A DNA stretch of 64,000 bases from SIG603 sp964369415 (GCA_964369415.1 CAYJFP010000001.1:1-64000), one strand, 5' to 3'; shown: positions 51,502 to 61,062, counted from the first letter of the stretch. The notes: generated by a model from the sequence alone, not told the origin. Program-made: numbers and translations.

Positions 51502-53484
51502 TCAAGAAACATCCAAATCACTTATATAATCTCCGCCACTTTCGGCTATAAACTCTTTTCTTCCCATTAAATTATCGCCTAGCAATAAATCAAAAGTTTT
51601 TGCTGTCTCTTCCATATCTCCGACGTTTACTTTGATAAGTCTTCTTGACTTTGGATTCATCGTAGTAAGATTCATCATCTCAGGTTCATTTTCACCAAGT
51701 CCTTTAGAACGCTGAATCGTATACTTTTCATCCCCTATTTCTGAGATAAACTCATCTTTTTCTTTTTCGTTATAGGCAAAATAGCTCATGCTCTTTGTGT
51801 TAATTTCGTATAAAGGTGACTCGGCTATATACACCTTTCCCTCTTCGATTAATGCTGGTGTAAGCCTATAAAGCATAGTCAAAAGCATAGTTCTTATGTG
51901 AAATCCGTCCACATCCGCATCGGTACAAAGTATGACTTTGTTCCACCTTAAGTTTTCCATTTCAAAGCTTGAAAGATTTTTATTGGATTTAGATTTAACC
52001 TGCACACCACATCCTAAAACCTTGATTAAATCGGTGATTATCTCACTTTTAAAAATCTTGTCATAATCCGCCTTTAAACAGTTAAGTATCTTACCACGAA
52101 TAGGCATTATCGCCTGAAAATCCGGGTCCCTTGCCTGCTTACATGCACCCAAAGCCGAGTCTCCCTCAACTATGAAAATTTCTCTTTCCTCTGTCACTTT
52201 ACTTCTGCAATCGACAAATTTAGCGACTCTTCCGGTGATATCCATTTTGCCTGTAAGTTTAGACTTTATGTTAAGCCTTGTCTTTTCCGCATCTTCACGG
52301 CTTCTTTTATTTATCAATACTTGATTTGAAATTTTGTCGGCATCAAGAGGGTTTTCTATGAAATAAACCTCTAAATTATGCCTTAACATCTCGACCATAG
52401 CCTCTTGAATACCCTTGTTGTTAATGGCTTTTTTAGTCTGATTTTCGTAAGAAGTTTGAGTTGAAAACGAAGAAATAACTATAACCAAACAGTCTTCAAC
52501 GTCTTGAAAGTTAATCTTACTTTCGTTTTTATTGTATTTATTTGTTTGTTTTAAATAGCTGTCTATTTGATAAATAAAGGCATTTCTAACCGCCTTATCT
52601 GGCGCTCCACCGTACTCCAAAAAGCTTGAATTGTGATAGTACTCGGTGACATTTACTTTGTTTGAAAAGCTGAGTGCCACGTTGATTTTCACCGTGTACA
52701 AGTCCATGTCTGCCCTGTCTCTTACCTGTTTTTCGGTGTTCCAAAACTTGACTGGAATCATGCCATCCTCGCCAATAATCTCTTTTACATGGTCGGTTAT
52801 TCCGTTTTCATAAAGAAAGTCTTCTGTCTCATATTTTCCATGGCTTATCTCGTTTTTAAGGTGAAAAACTATCCCCGCATTTACTATAGACTGTCTTTTT
52901 AAGACGTCTCTAAAGTAGTCAAGCGGTATGTCAATCTCGGTAAAAACCTCTAAGTCAGGCTTCCACTTAATCTTACTTCCAGTATCTTTTCTTGCATAAG
53001 GCTCTTTAAGCATTTCACCGACTATTTCACCTTTTTCAAAGTGAAGATTGTACTTAAAGCCATCTCGTTTAATCTCGACATCCATGTACAAAGATGCATA
53101 CTGAGTAGCACAAAGACCTAGGCCGTTAAGACCCAAAGAGTACTGATAGTTATTTCCTGAATTATTGTTGTATTTTCCTCCTGCGTAAAGCTCGCAAAAT
53201 ACAAGCTCCCAGTTGTATTTTTCTTCATTTTTGTTATAATCTACGGGAATTCCTCTTCCCTTATCCTCTATCTCTATGCTTCCATCCAAAAATCTAGTAA
53301 TGGTTATCTCTTTACCAAAACCTTGTCTAGCCTCATCTATAGAATTTGAAAGAATTTCAAATACAGAGTGCTGACAGCCTTCTAGACTATCTGAACCAAA
53401 GATAACCGCAGGCCTTGACCTTACCCTTTGGGCTCCTTTTAAGCTAGATATACTTTCATTGCCGTAATTTTGCTTTTTTGACAT
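51502..53484 (-). CDS. parE: Type II DNA topoisomerase subunit B (topoisomerase IV ParE-like)
   Basis: The ATPase subunit of a type II topoisomerase, 660 residues. The GHKL ATPase has its Asn/Asp in E-I-L-S-N-S-I-D-E-A (about 43-52) and E-D-K-G-R-G-I-P-V. The transducer domain follows. The TOPRIM metal site shows E-G-D-S-A-L-G-A (about 436-443) and D-A-D-V-D-G-F-H-I. The end motif Q-R-x-K-G-L-G-E-x-E is present. It is the first gene of a parE - GGDEF - GGDEF - parC run. The sequence is divergent from ordinary GyrB, so a specific ParE function is inferred from the matching subunit. Confidence 0.88.
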   Translation of the reverse strand: MSKKQNYGNESISSLKGAQRVRSRPAVIFGSDSLEGCQHSVFEILSNSIDEARQGFGKEITITRFLDGSIEIEDKGRGIPVDYNKNEEKYNWELVFCELYAGGKYNNNSGNNYQYSLGLNGLGLCATQYASLYMDVEIKRDGFKYNLHFEKGEIVGEMLKEPYARKDTGSKIKWKPDLEVFTEIDIPLDYFRDVLKRQSIVNAGIVFHLKNEISHGKYETEDFLYENGITDHVKEIIGEDGMIPVKFWNTEKQVRDRADMDLYTVKINVALSFSNKVNVTEYYHNSSFLEYGGAPDKAVRNAFIYQIDSYLKQTNKYNKNESKINFQDVEDCLVIVISSFSTQTSYENQTKKAINNKGIQEAMVEMLRHNLEVYFIENPLDADKISNQVLINKRSREDAEKTRLNIKSKLTGKMDITGRVAKFVDCRSKVTEEREIFIVEGDSALGACKQARDPDFQAIMPIRGKILNCLKADYDKIFKSEIITDLIKVLGCGVQVKSKSNKNLSSFEMENLRWNKVILCTDADVDGFHIRTMLLTMLYRLTPALIEEGKVYIAESPLYEINTKSMSYFAYNEKEKDEFISEIGDEKYTIQRSKGLGENEPEMMNLTTMNPKSRRLIKVNVGDMEETAKTFDLLLGDNLMGRKEFIAESGGDYISDLDVS

Positions 53485-53583
53485 TTAATTTCATCATCCT
53501 TATCAGACCTAATTATATTTTATTAAAAATAAATCTACATATTCATATATCATTTTATCAGAATATCCATAAAAACGCAATAT

Positions 53584-53617
53584 AAAAAGCTGCACAAAAC
53601 ACACCATTTCATGCAGC
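53584..53617 (-). terminator. Terminator of the TM2-domain gene
   Basis: GCTGCA (53589-53594) pairs with TGCAGC (53612-53617), with a five-U tail on the minus strand. Short stem, long loop; it lies about 24 nt after the TM2 gene stop. Confidence 0.55.
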
Positions 53618-53640
53618 AGTCATTGATATAAATATCTTTT

Positions 53641-54186
53641 TTACTCTTTTAGCGATCTTCCCTTTGCATCCATCTTTGTTTTTCCGCTTAAAATCAAAAC
53701 TCCTTCAGTAAACCCCCATAGTGAACCGACACCAAGAGTAAGTACGCTTATAGCAACTTGAATAAACCCTTTTACGTTATGCCCCAGATAAAAACTATGT
53801 AGACCAAGTCCACCTAAGCACACGCCGAGAGCTCCAGCTGTAACGGCACTTTTTCTTTCGTCAATCACATTGTTTTGCACTTGATTCATAGGCATATTTG
53901 CATATGCGTTTTGATATCCATAATTATAATTCTGTGTGGGAATATTGTATTGTGGCATATTCTGATATTGATTTCTCATATTTTGGTAATTTGTGTTTTG
54001 ATATGGCATACCAAAATTTTGCCGATTCATATATTGGTAATTTATGGAATTATTCTGCATATTTTGAAAATTCCCAATCGGTCTTTGCTGGTTTACGTTT
54101 TGATAATTTTGAACATAGTTTTGCTGATGAGTATTCTGATACGGATTCCCGCCGTTTTGATAAGGATTATTTTGTCCCTGATACAT
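53641..54186 (-). CDS. TM2-domain protein with Asn/Gln/Tyr-rich N-terminus
   Basis: A 181-residue protein. The first 105 residues are almost entirely N, Q, Y, M, P and G in loose Y-Q-N-x-N / N-Y-Q-N repeats, a prion-like low-complexity composition. Residues about 112-170 are a TM2 domain: two membrane helices joined by G-L-G-L-H-S-F-Y-L-G and a D-x-x-K ending. TM2 proteins are of unclear function. GGAGG lies six bases before the ATG. It lies 15 nt after the DHHW-like gene and is followed by a short terminator and the parE run. The low-complexity part explains open frames on the opposite strand, which are not genes. Confidence 0.85.
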   Translation of the reverse strand: MYQGQNNPYQNGGNPYQNTHQQNYVQNYQNVNQQRPIGNFQNMQNNSINYQYMNRQNFGMPYQNTNYQNMRNQYQNMPQYNIPTQNYNYGYQNAYANMPMNQVQNNVIDERKSAVTAGALGVCLGGLGLHSFYLGHNVKGFIQVAISVLTLGVGSLWGFTEGVLILSGKTKMDAKGRSLKE

Positions 54187-54201
54187 GGTTTTTCCTCCAA
54201 A

Positions 54202-55377
54202 TTAATCTATTTCGCTAATTAATGAATCTGTATTTGTCGCCGTTATGCTAAAGGCGTAAACTAATTCCGTCGCCTCTTTTTCTGATACAAAAGCCGCCAA
54301 ATCACCATCATAATATCTGTAATCTATAAAATAAGTATACTGATAATTTTGAGCAATATATGGAACTAAAGCATTTGAAAATGAATCTCCTACAACTACA
54401 CACGTAGCGCCGTCACTTCTGACTTGATTTTCAATTTCTGTTATATCACGGTTTCCACCTAAGAACACATTGTATTTTTCTGACGACGACAGCTCTGAAA
54501 CATCAGCAAAAACACTCTCATCCTCTTCTCCCATTGTAAGATGTGCTGTCGGCACATAATATTCTATTGTTTCAGGAGTAGAAATCGCACTTAAACCATA
54601 GAATGAATATAAGGCGCCAAGAAATCCGTCTTCAAAGTTTTCTTTATACTCTGAGAGCACTGGTCTTTCAATTCCAGTAGTCATTGCCCATACATCATAT
54701 GCGTAAAAAGCCGCTAAACTCGTCCATCTGTTATCACTATAAAAATATAGTTTCTCATCGCAGTGCGCCTTTAAATACGGATAAATATTTAATTTTTTTG
54801 CCCTAGAATCTATCCCTTTATTAAGGTATTCTATCGTTTTGTCTTGATCCGATGTTTCATCTGTATACTGGTTTAAAAAGCTAAGCGGAAGCATTATATC
54901 CACGGCACTCGGGATAATCATCGTGGAAATATTTACCTCTTCGTCAATTTTAGAAATGCTAGAGTTAACAGCACTTACAAAGCTATCAGCCTTTGCATTG
55001 TCAAATTTATAAAAACTGTATGCCTTATTGCCAACTATCGCCGTGCCTTCATAAATCTCTATTGCATCGCCTTCAATGCTAATTTCCTGTGCTGCAGGTT
55101 CCGCTGGTTCAACCACTGGCCCTGTAATGATTCTCTCTGCTGTTACATAAGCTAAGTTGTCGTTCTCTGTTCCTTCAAGTACCGAACCTACCAAAACACC
55201 TGAATTAGTCGGTGCATCCTCACCGCTTCCTACTAACAATCCTACAATTATCGTTACAACTGATATAAACGCTATTAGTAAACCCGCCATCAGCAAAACT
55301 ACCAATACACGTCCTATTATTTTTGAATTTCCGTTTGATGTAGAAACTCTTCTTTTTCCTGTTTCGATTTTATTCAT
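54202..55377 (-). CDS. DHHW/SGNH-like exported protein with altered active site
   Basis: A 391-residue protein with an N-terminal membrane anchor (about 26-50) and a large extracytoplasmic domain related to DHHW/AlgX-type acetyltransferase-like hydrolases. The nucleophile segment G-D-S-F-S-N-A-L lies near residue 330. The D-H-H-W motif reads Y-S-D-N-R-W-T near residue 220, so both histidines are replaced and classical catalysis is doubtful. Family members modify or bind exopolysaccharide. Lying just upstream of the TM2 gene, it may be part of a small surface operon. Confidence 0.75.
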   Translation of the reverse strand: MNKIETGKRRVSTSNGNSKIIGRVLVVLLMAGLLIAFISVVTIIVGLLVGSGEDAPTNSGVLVGSVLEGTENDNLAYVTAERIITGPVVEPAEPAAQEISIEGDAIEIYEGTAIVGNKAYSFYKFDNAKADSFVSAVNSSISKIDEEVNISTMIIPSAVDIMLPLSFLNQYTDETSDQDKTIEYLNKGIDSRAKKLNIYPYLKAHCDEKLYFYSDNRWTSLAAFYAYDVWAMTTGIERPVLSEYKENFEDGFLGALYSFYGLSAISTPETIEYYVPTAHLTMGEEDESVFADVSELSSSEKYNVFLGGNRDITEIENQVRSDGATCVVVGDSFSNALVPYIAQNYQYTYFIDYRYYDGDLAAFVSEKEATELVYAFSITATNTDSLISEID

Positions 55378-55449
55378 TATAAAGAGTAACCTTTCTTGAT
55401 TTACTATATAGTTTATTTAAAACGGCTTTTAAAGTCAAGTCAAAATAAA

Positions 55450-56424
55450 TTAATAATAAGTAAATGACGCCTCGTAGTGCTCTAAATTTAGCTCCTTAAA
55501 CTCTGATTTTTTTGACAGAAAATGCCTTATATGAAAGCACAAATTACATTTTGAGGTATAGCCTTCTTCCCCATTAAATCCGTTTTTTACCGCTAAATCA
55601 TAAATCCCCTTAACACCGTTTTCTAAAAGAGCGTCCATGACTTTATACTTCCCCTTTTCTATGCCTTTGGTAATTTCTTCAAGTGGAATATTTATGCCTG
55701 TACAACCAGGTGGGATAAAATTTTTGTGCATGTCGATGTGATAGTGATTTGTCGATAAGATTCTATTGCATGGATTTGAATCAAGTAGATTAGCTGTTTT
55801 TGTCTTTTTACAATATTCCTCTTCTATATTAACAGCCCGTCCGCCGTAGCTTATCCCGTAATAATCTGCGGTTAAAGCTATGTAATCACTCGATATTTTA
55901 TCACAAAATTCATTTCTTGAATGTGCTTTATCACCATTTAAAAGCGATAAAGTCTTCAAAAATTCACCTTTCCACAAAAAACTGCCCATGCCGTATTTTC
56001 TACAGTATTCTGAGAGTTTAACTGGCAAATTATACGGCACATACTCCGCATGAAAGGTATCAACCGAAATGCAAAGAGTGTCTACACCAATGCTTAAAAG
56101 CTTGGTTAAATACTCCTTTGCCCTTTTTTCGTCACTTGCCCAAAATCCGTTCGTCTCTATATAATCTATGCCTACTTTGTTCTCTTTTAAGGCTTTTATT
56201 AGATCTATCAGTCCGTCAAAGTTCAAAAACGGCTCACCACCGCCTATGTGTACTCCTCTGCATCCGTTTTGATAAAGAAGTTTTGCCACGTCCTTTGCGT
56301 CCTCTTTTGTAATATACCCACCTTCTCTTTTAGGTGAGCACGAATAAAGGCAGTGTCTACACGCCGCATTGCACTTGTAATTTGCCATAATTCCGCCGTG
56401 GCTTAAATTTTTAATCTTAATCAT
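55450..56424 (-). CDS. Radical SAM protein
   Basis: A radical SAM enzyme of 324 residues. The cluster motif C-N-A-A-C-R-H-C lies at about 15-22, followed by G-G-G-E-P-F-L-N (about 63-70). A C-terminal group of Cys (C-T-G at about 240 and C-N-L-C-F-H at about 300) suggests an auxiliary cluster domain. The substrate cannot be told; it resembles stand-alone radical SAM proteins of anaerobes. The ATG at 56424 is chosen: GGGAG lies seven bases upstream. It is divergent from the ABC-F gene, about 145 bp away. Confidence 0.85.
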   Translation of the reverse strand: MIKIKNLSHGGIMANYKCNAACRHCLYSCSPKREGGYITKEDAKDVAKLLYQNGCRGVHIGGGEPFLNFDGLIDLIKALKENKVGIDYIETNGFWASDEKRAKEYLTKLLSIGVDTLCISVDTFHAEYVPYNLPVKLSEYCRKYGMGSFLWKGEFLKTLSLLNGDKAHSRNEFCDKISSDYIALTADYYGISYGGRAVNIEEEYCKKTKTANLLDSNPCNRILSTNHYHIDMHKNFIPPGCTGINIPLEEITKGIEKGKYKVMDALLENGVKGIYDLAVKNGFNGEEGYTSKCNLCFHIRHFLSKKSEFKELNLEHYEASFTYY

Positions 56425-56499
56425 ACTGAAACTCCCTTCAAGATTTAACCAAAAATCAATATTTTGCATAAGTTTAACCTATTATAACCTTAATTTACC

Positions 56500-56528
56500 T
56501 TGATTTACAAGTAAAAATTCATTATAAT
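56500..56528 (+). promoter_or_regulatory. Sigma-A-type promoter of the ABC-F - mtaB - MFS operon
   Basis: TTGATT (56500-56505) and a consensus TATAAT (56523-56528) are spaced by 17 bp. An ATG at 56527 overlaps the -10 box, so translation cannot begin there; the TTG at 56569 with CGGAG fits. Confidence 0.7.
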
Positions 56529-56568
56529 GTTACTAAGTATATTTTTATATCAGAACGGAGCATTGGAA

Positions 56569-58473
56569 TTGGCAATTTTAAGCGTAATAGACATTGAAAA
56601 AACTTTTGGTGTTACCACCATACTTGAAAATATTAATTTTGAAGTGCAAAAAGGCGAGCACTGCGGACTTATTGGAATTAACGGAAGCGGTAAAACCACC
56701 TTATTTAATATTCTGTCCGGAAAACTGGACTTTGATTCGGGAAATATTTATACGGCAAAGGACACCGTAATGGGTTACATGGAACAACATGTGGTTAGAG
56801 ACGAGGTTCACACCGCATACCGAGAGGTCATGAGCGTTTTTAAAGAGCTTGAAGACATGGAGCACGAACTTGAGACGATAAATCATGAACTTACCGTCAA
56901 TAGTTCACATGAACTTATCGAAAAACAAATTCATTTAAATGAAAAATTTGCCGATTTGGGCGGTCTTACTTATAAAAACAGGGTTAAAAGCACGCTTGTC
57001 GGACTCGGCTTTGACGAAAATCAAATAGCAAGCCCCGTCTCAAACTTAAGCGGTGGTCAAAAGGGAAAGCTACAACTTGCCAAAATGCTTTTAAGCGGGT
57101 CTAATCTACTTTTGCTCGACGAACCGACCAATCACCTCGACATAGAATCGGTGAAATGGCTTGAAGATTTTTTACTTAATTTCAGCGGTGCATTTATCGT
57201 TATTTCCCATGACAGATATTTTCTTGACAGGGTTTGCAGTAAAACCTTAGAGCTTGACGGAACTAAGATAAATGTTTACCCAGGAAATTACAGCGTGTCC
57301 TTAAAGCTCAAGAAAGAGCGAAAACTTGCCGCTTCAAGAGTCTATGAGAACACGAAAAAAGAAATCAAGCGCATTGAGGGCATAATCGAACAGCAAAAAA
57401 GATTTAACCGTGAGAGCAACTACATCACCATTGCAAGCAAGCAAAAATCTATCGACAGGCTTGAATCCACTTTGGAGAAACCAGAGAGCGAACCCGACAT
57501 AATAGACTTTAAATTTAAGGCGAGCAAGAGAAGCGGAAACGATGTTTTAAGCGCCGAAAATCTAAGCCTTAGCTTTGGCGAAAATAATCTTTTTAAGAAT
57601 ATAGGATTTGAAATCAAGAGAAAAGACAAGGTTTTTCTTCTAGGACCTAATGGATGTGGAAAAACTTCACTTTTAAAAATTCTTTTGGACATTTATCAGG
57701 CAAATAGTGGCTCTTACACCTTAGGTGCGAATATCGAAGTCGGATATTACGACCAAGCGCAGGGCAATTTGGACGAGAGCAAGACTGTAATTGACGAAAT
57801 TTGGGACCTACATCCTCAAATGACTATGACCGAAGTTCGAAGTGCACTTGCGGTATTTTTGTTTAAAGGCGAAGACGTTTTCAAACCTGTCAAAGGTCTT
57901 AGCGGTGGCGAAAGGGCAAGGGTTCTTCTTCTAAAACTCATGCTACAAAAGTCCAATTTTCTTATTTTGGACGAGCCTACCAACCACCTTGACATCAGCT
58001 CAAGAGAAGCCTTAGAGGACGCACTTTTAGGCTATGACGGCACACTTTTAATCGTTTCTCACGATAGATACTTGATAAATAAGCTGTCACAGAAAATTCT
58101 TTATTTAGAAAAAGACGGCGTAAAACCGTTTTTAGGAAATTACGATGACTTTTTAGAAAAAAAGCTTGTAGAAAAAGAGGTAGTCAGTGAAGCTTCATCG
58201 CAAAAACCAAACAACTACAAGCTTGAAAAAGATAAAAAAGCCGAGATACGAAAGCTTAAAAACGCACTTTCAAGATGTGAAAGTGCCATTGAGGAAACTG
58301 AACTTTTGATAGAAGAAACCGAAGAGCTTCTTTCAAAACCCGAGATTACAAGTGACTACAAAAAAGCTTTAGAATTATCGGAAGAACTACACACAAAAAA
58401 AGAAAATTTAGAAGCACTGATGAAAGACTGGGAAAAAATCCACCTAGAACTTTCAGAAAAAGAAGAGGTATAA
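56569..58473 (+). CDS. ABC-F family ATPase (YdiF/Uup-like)
   Basis: A 634-residue soluble protein with two ABC domains in one chain. Walker A loops read G-I-N-G-S-G-K-T and G-P-N-G-C-G-K-T (near 36 and 360). Signatures are L-S-G-G-Q-K-G-K and L-S-G-G-E-R-A-R, and both D-E-P-T-N-H-L-D Walker B/H segments are present. A linker with K/E-rich helices joins the domains, and a C-terminal coiled coil (about 545-634) resembles YdiF/Uup. Such proteins act on ribosomes, not in transport. Start is TTG, set by CGGAG eight bases upstream. Antibiotic-resistance roles occur in the family but nothing here indicates one. Confidence 0.92.
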   Translation: MAILSVIDIEKTFGVTTILENINFEVQKGEHCGLIGINGSGKTTLFNILSGKLDFDSGNIYTAKDTVMGYMEQHVVRDEVHTAYREVMSVFKELEDMEHELETINHELTVNSSHELIEKQIHLNEKFADLGGLTYKNRVKSTLVGLGFDENQIASPVSNLSGGQKGKLQLAKMLLSGSNLLLLDEPTNHLDIESVKWLEDFLLNFSGAFIVISHDRYFLDRVCSKTLELDGTKINVYPGNYSVSLKLKKERKLAASRVYENTKKEIKRIEGIIEQQKRFNRESNYITIASKQKSIDRLESTLEKPESEPDIIDFKFKASKRSGNDVLSAENLSLSFGENNLFKNIGFEIKRKDKVFLLGPNGCGKTSLLKILLDIYQANSGSYTLGANIEVGYYDQAQGNLDESKTVIDEIWDLHPQMTMTEVRSALAVFLFKGEDVFKPVKGLSGGERARVLLLKLMLQKSNFLILDEPTNHLDISSREALEDALLGYDGTLLIVSHDRYLINKLSQKILYLEKDGVKPFLGNYDDFLEKKLVEKEVVSEASSQKPNNYKLEKDKKAEIRKLKNALSRCESAIEETELLIEETEELLSKPEITSDYKKALELSEELHTKKENLEALMKDWEKIHLELSEKEEV

Positions 58474-58475
58474 AT

Positions 58476-59774
58476 TTGAAGTATAAAATTACAACTTTAG
58501 GCTGTAAAGTAAATAGATTCGAGTCGGAAGCAATAGCCTTAATGCTTAAACAAAGGGGTTTTTCCGAATCAGAAAAAGGCGAAAACGTGGATGTTTTCAT
58601 CCTAAACTCTTGTACGGTCACCGCCGAGGGAGACCGAAAAGTACGACAGCTTTTACGAAGAGAGAGAAGCAAAAATCCTTCTGCTGTCATCGTTTTGACA
58701 GGCTGTATGGCTCAGGCTTTTCCTGAAAAATCCGCCGAATTATCGGAGTGCGACATAATCACAGGAACTGTCAAAAGAAACAAAATCCCGCAGTACATCT
58801 TTGATTTCATAAACCATAAAAACCGAATAGTCGACATTGAAAGTCATCCAGATGACGAAAAATTTGAGCAAATGGACATCGACGATTTTTCTGGAAGGAC
58901 AAGGGCATACATAAAAATTCAAGACGGCTGTAACCGCTTTTGTTCTTACTGTATAATCCCTTATGCAAGGGGTAGATCAAGGTCCGTTCCGCCTGAAAAT
59001 TTAAAATCTCAGGTAAAAACTTTGGCTGAAAAAGGCTTTAAAGAAATTGTGCTTACAGGCATAAATCTTTCTTGGTACGGAAAAGAACTCGGATTAAATC
59101 TATGTGATGCGGTAAATATAGCATGTCAAGAAAGCGGCATAGAAAGGGTTAGACTCGGCTCTTTAGAACCAGAATTTTTAAGCGAAGAGGTAATAAAAAA
59201 TCTCTCTTTACAAAAAAAGCTATGTCCGCAGTTTCATATTTCTCTTCAAAGTGGATGCGATAGTACTCTTAAACGTATGAGACGCACTTACACAAACGAT
59301 GACTACTTTTTAATTACCGAAAACATCAGAAAATATTTTAAAAACCCCGCAATAACCACCGATATCATGGTAGGTTTTCCAGATGAAAGCGATGAGGAAT
59401 TTTTAGAAAGCTACAATTTTGTAGAAAAAGTTTCTTTTTCATCTGCGCATGTTTTTTCCTACTCCATAAGACCTGGTACTAAGGCGGCGGATATGGAAAA
59501 TCAAGTAAAAAACAAGGATAAAGAATTAAGAAGCAAAAAAATGATAGCACTTACCGATAAATCCACCGAAAAATACCATAGCACCTACAAAAACCAAAGT
59601 GTAACCGTACTTTTTGAAACACAAAAAGAGAAAAACCTATACCTTGGCTATACCGATACCTATGTGCCTGTACTTTGCGTTTCACCTAAAGATATAAAGG
59701 GTGAAATTAAAAAAGTTTACATAGATAGCACCGACAAAAATTATTGTTATGGGAGAGTAGAAGAAAGTGAATAA
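58476..59774 (+). CDS. mtaB: tRNA t6A37 methylthiotransferase MtaB
   Basis: A radical SAM methylthiotransferase of 432 residues that adds a methylthio group to t6A at position 37 of tRNAs. The N-terminal domain has its three ligands (T-L-G-C-K-V-N, N-S-C-T-V-T, T-G-C-M-A-Q). The radical SAM motif C-N-R-F-C-S-Y-C is near residue 151, and the C-terminal TRAM domain is short. The MtaB subtype is indicated by the opening K-Y-K-I-T-T-L-G-C-K-V-N-R-F-E-S. Start is TTG, two bases after the ABC-F stop; its own stop overlaps the MFS start by 8 nt. Confidence 0.93.
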   Translation: MKYKITTLGCKVNRFESEAIALMLKQRGFSESEKGENVDVFILNSCTVTAEGDRKVRQLLRRERSKNPSAVIVLTGCMAQAFPEKSAELSECDIITGTVKRNKIPQYIFDFINHKNRIVDIESHPDDEKFEQMDIDDFSGRTRAYIKIQDGCNRFCSYCIIPYARGRSRSVPPENLKSQVKTLAEKGFKEIVLTGINLSWYGKELGLNLCDAVNIACQESGIERVRLGSLEPEFLSEEVIKNLSLQKKLCPQFHISLQSGCDSTLKRMRRTYTNDDYFLITENIRKYFKNPAITTDIMVGFPDESDEEFLESYNFVEKVSFSSAHVFSYSIRPGTKAADMENQVKNKDKELRSKKMIALTDKSTEKYHSTYKNQSVTVLFETQKEKNLYLGYTDTYVPVLCVSPKDIKGEIKKVYIDSTDKNYCYGRVEESE

Positions 59775-61062
59775 AAAATTTACGAAACCTGAAAAAAGTT
59801 GGATAATGTACGACTGGGCAAACTCTGTTTATGCGACAAATATGTTGGCGGCACTTTTCCCTATTTATTTTGGATTTGTGTATTCAAATGCACATCCTGG
59901 AAGCGATGGAAACGTGGTCTTAATCTCACTTGGCGCTTCTATCGCAACGCTTGTAACGGCGATTCTCGCTCCGTTTTTAGGCGCACTCGGCGACCACAAA
60001 GGCTTTAAAAAAAGACTTTTTGCCACCTTTTTGTTTTTAGGCGTAAGTTTTACCATTTTTTGCGCTATTACAAGTAATTACATGGGACTTCTTGTAGGAT
60101 ATGTTGTTTCACACATTGGTTTTAGCGGGGCAAATATTTTTTACGACTCATTTCTAACCGACGTCACCACGAAAGAGAGAATGAACAAAGTCTCGGCTTG
60201 GGGTTTTGCAATGGGTTATCTTGGTGGAAGTACGATTCCGTTTTTAATCTCAATAGTGCTTTACATGATCATCCCCTCTGTCGACCTTTCGATGAAAATC
60301 ATCTTTGTTTTAACCGGTCTATGGTGGCTAGTTTTTGCCATACCTATTCTTAAAAACGTAAGACAAGTTCACTACATAGAAAAACCTTCTTCACAGTTAA
60401 TTAAATCGACTTTCAAAAATCTTTTTACAACTTTTAAAAGTATAATTAAAGTGAAGAAGATATTATTCTTTGTTTTAGCCTACTTTTTCTATATTGACGC
60501 TGTAAACACCGTTATCACTATTTCCACAGCATATGGAACTACTCTTAGACTTGACTCTACCGGCATGATACTCGCGCTTTTGGTAACGCAAATAGTCGGA
60601 ATACCATGCGCAATTATTTTCAGCAAACTAGCAGATAAATTAGGTTCTATAAAAATGATAGTTTTTGCAGTTATCATGTATACATTAATCTGCTTTTTAG
60701 GCTTTTTCATGGGTTATAATGTTGAAGTCAACAATTTCAGTCAGGAGTCTATCGACTTTTCACTTGTTTTGTTCTGGCTTCTTGCCTTTATGGTTGGAAC
60801 AGTTCAAGGCGGAATTCAAGCCATCAGCCGTGCACATTTTGGAAAGTTAATCCCGCCTGAAAAATCTAATGAATACTTTGGATTTTTTGATATTTTCGGC
60901 AAATTTGCCGCTGTCTTAGGACCTTTACTAATTGCTGGATTCACCATTATTACAGGCAGTGAAGCTATCGGTATTTTAAGCCTTGTATTTCTACTTTTAA
61001 TGGGTCTTATCCTTCTATTTATTGGCAGAAAACACTTTAAAGACGACTCACCTAGTGCTTAA
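59767..61062 (+). CDS. MFS permease of the UMF1 (Atg22-like) family
   Basis: A 431-residue protein with about twelve membrane helices. The N-terminus W-I-M-Y-D-W-A-N-S-V-Y-A-T is a hallmark of the UMF1/Atg22-like major facilitator group, and the central loop (about 195-225) is basic. Substrate is unknown. Start GTG overlaps the mtaB stop by 8 nt, so it is translationally coupled to it. Its 3' end overlaps that of the convergent GHL10 gene by 15 bp. Confidence 0.88.
   Translation: MNKKFTKPEKSWIMYDWANSVYATNMLAALFPIYFGFVYSNAHPGSDGNVVLISLGASIATLVTAILAPFLGALGDHKGFKKRLFATFLFLGVSFTIFCAITSNYMGLLVGYVVSHIGFSGANIFYDSFLTDVTTKERMNKVSAWGFAMGYLGGSTIPFLISIVLYMIIPSVDLSMKIIFVLTGLWWLVFAIPILKNVRQVHYIEKPSSQLIKSTFKNLFTTFKSIIKVKKILFFVLAYFFYIDAVNTVITISTAYGTTLRLDSTGMILALLVTQIVGIPCAIIFSKLADKLGSIKMIVFAVIMYTLICFLGFFMGYNVEVNNFSQESIDFSLVLFWLLAFMVGTVQGGIQAISRAHFGKLIPPEKSNEYFGFFDIFGKFAAVLGPLLIAGFTIITGSEAIGILSLVFLLLMGLILLFIGRKHFKDDSPSA

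Noticed and set aside
53875..54222. Hydrophobic open frames on the plus strand opposite the TM2 gene
   Set aside because: They are antisense to the N/Q/Y-rich segment. Translating such sequence backwards gives Ile/Leu/Val-rich text, and no ribosome site is present.
56527..56568. An ATG start for the ABC-F gene within the promoter
   Set aside because: This ATG overlaps the TATAAT -10 element, so it cannot be transcribed as a start codon. The TTG at 56569 has a proper ribosome site.
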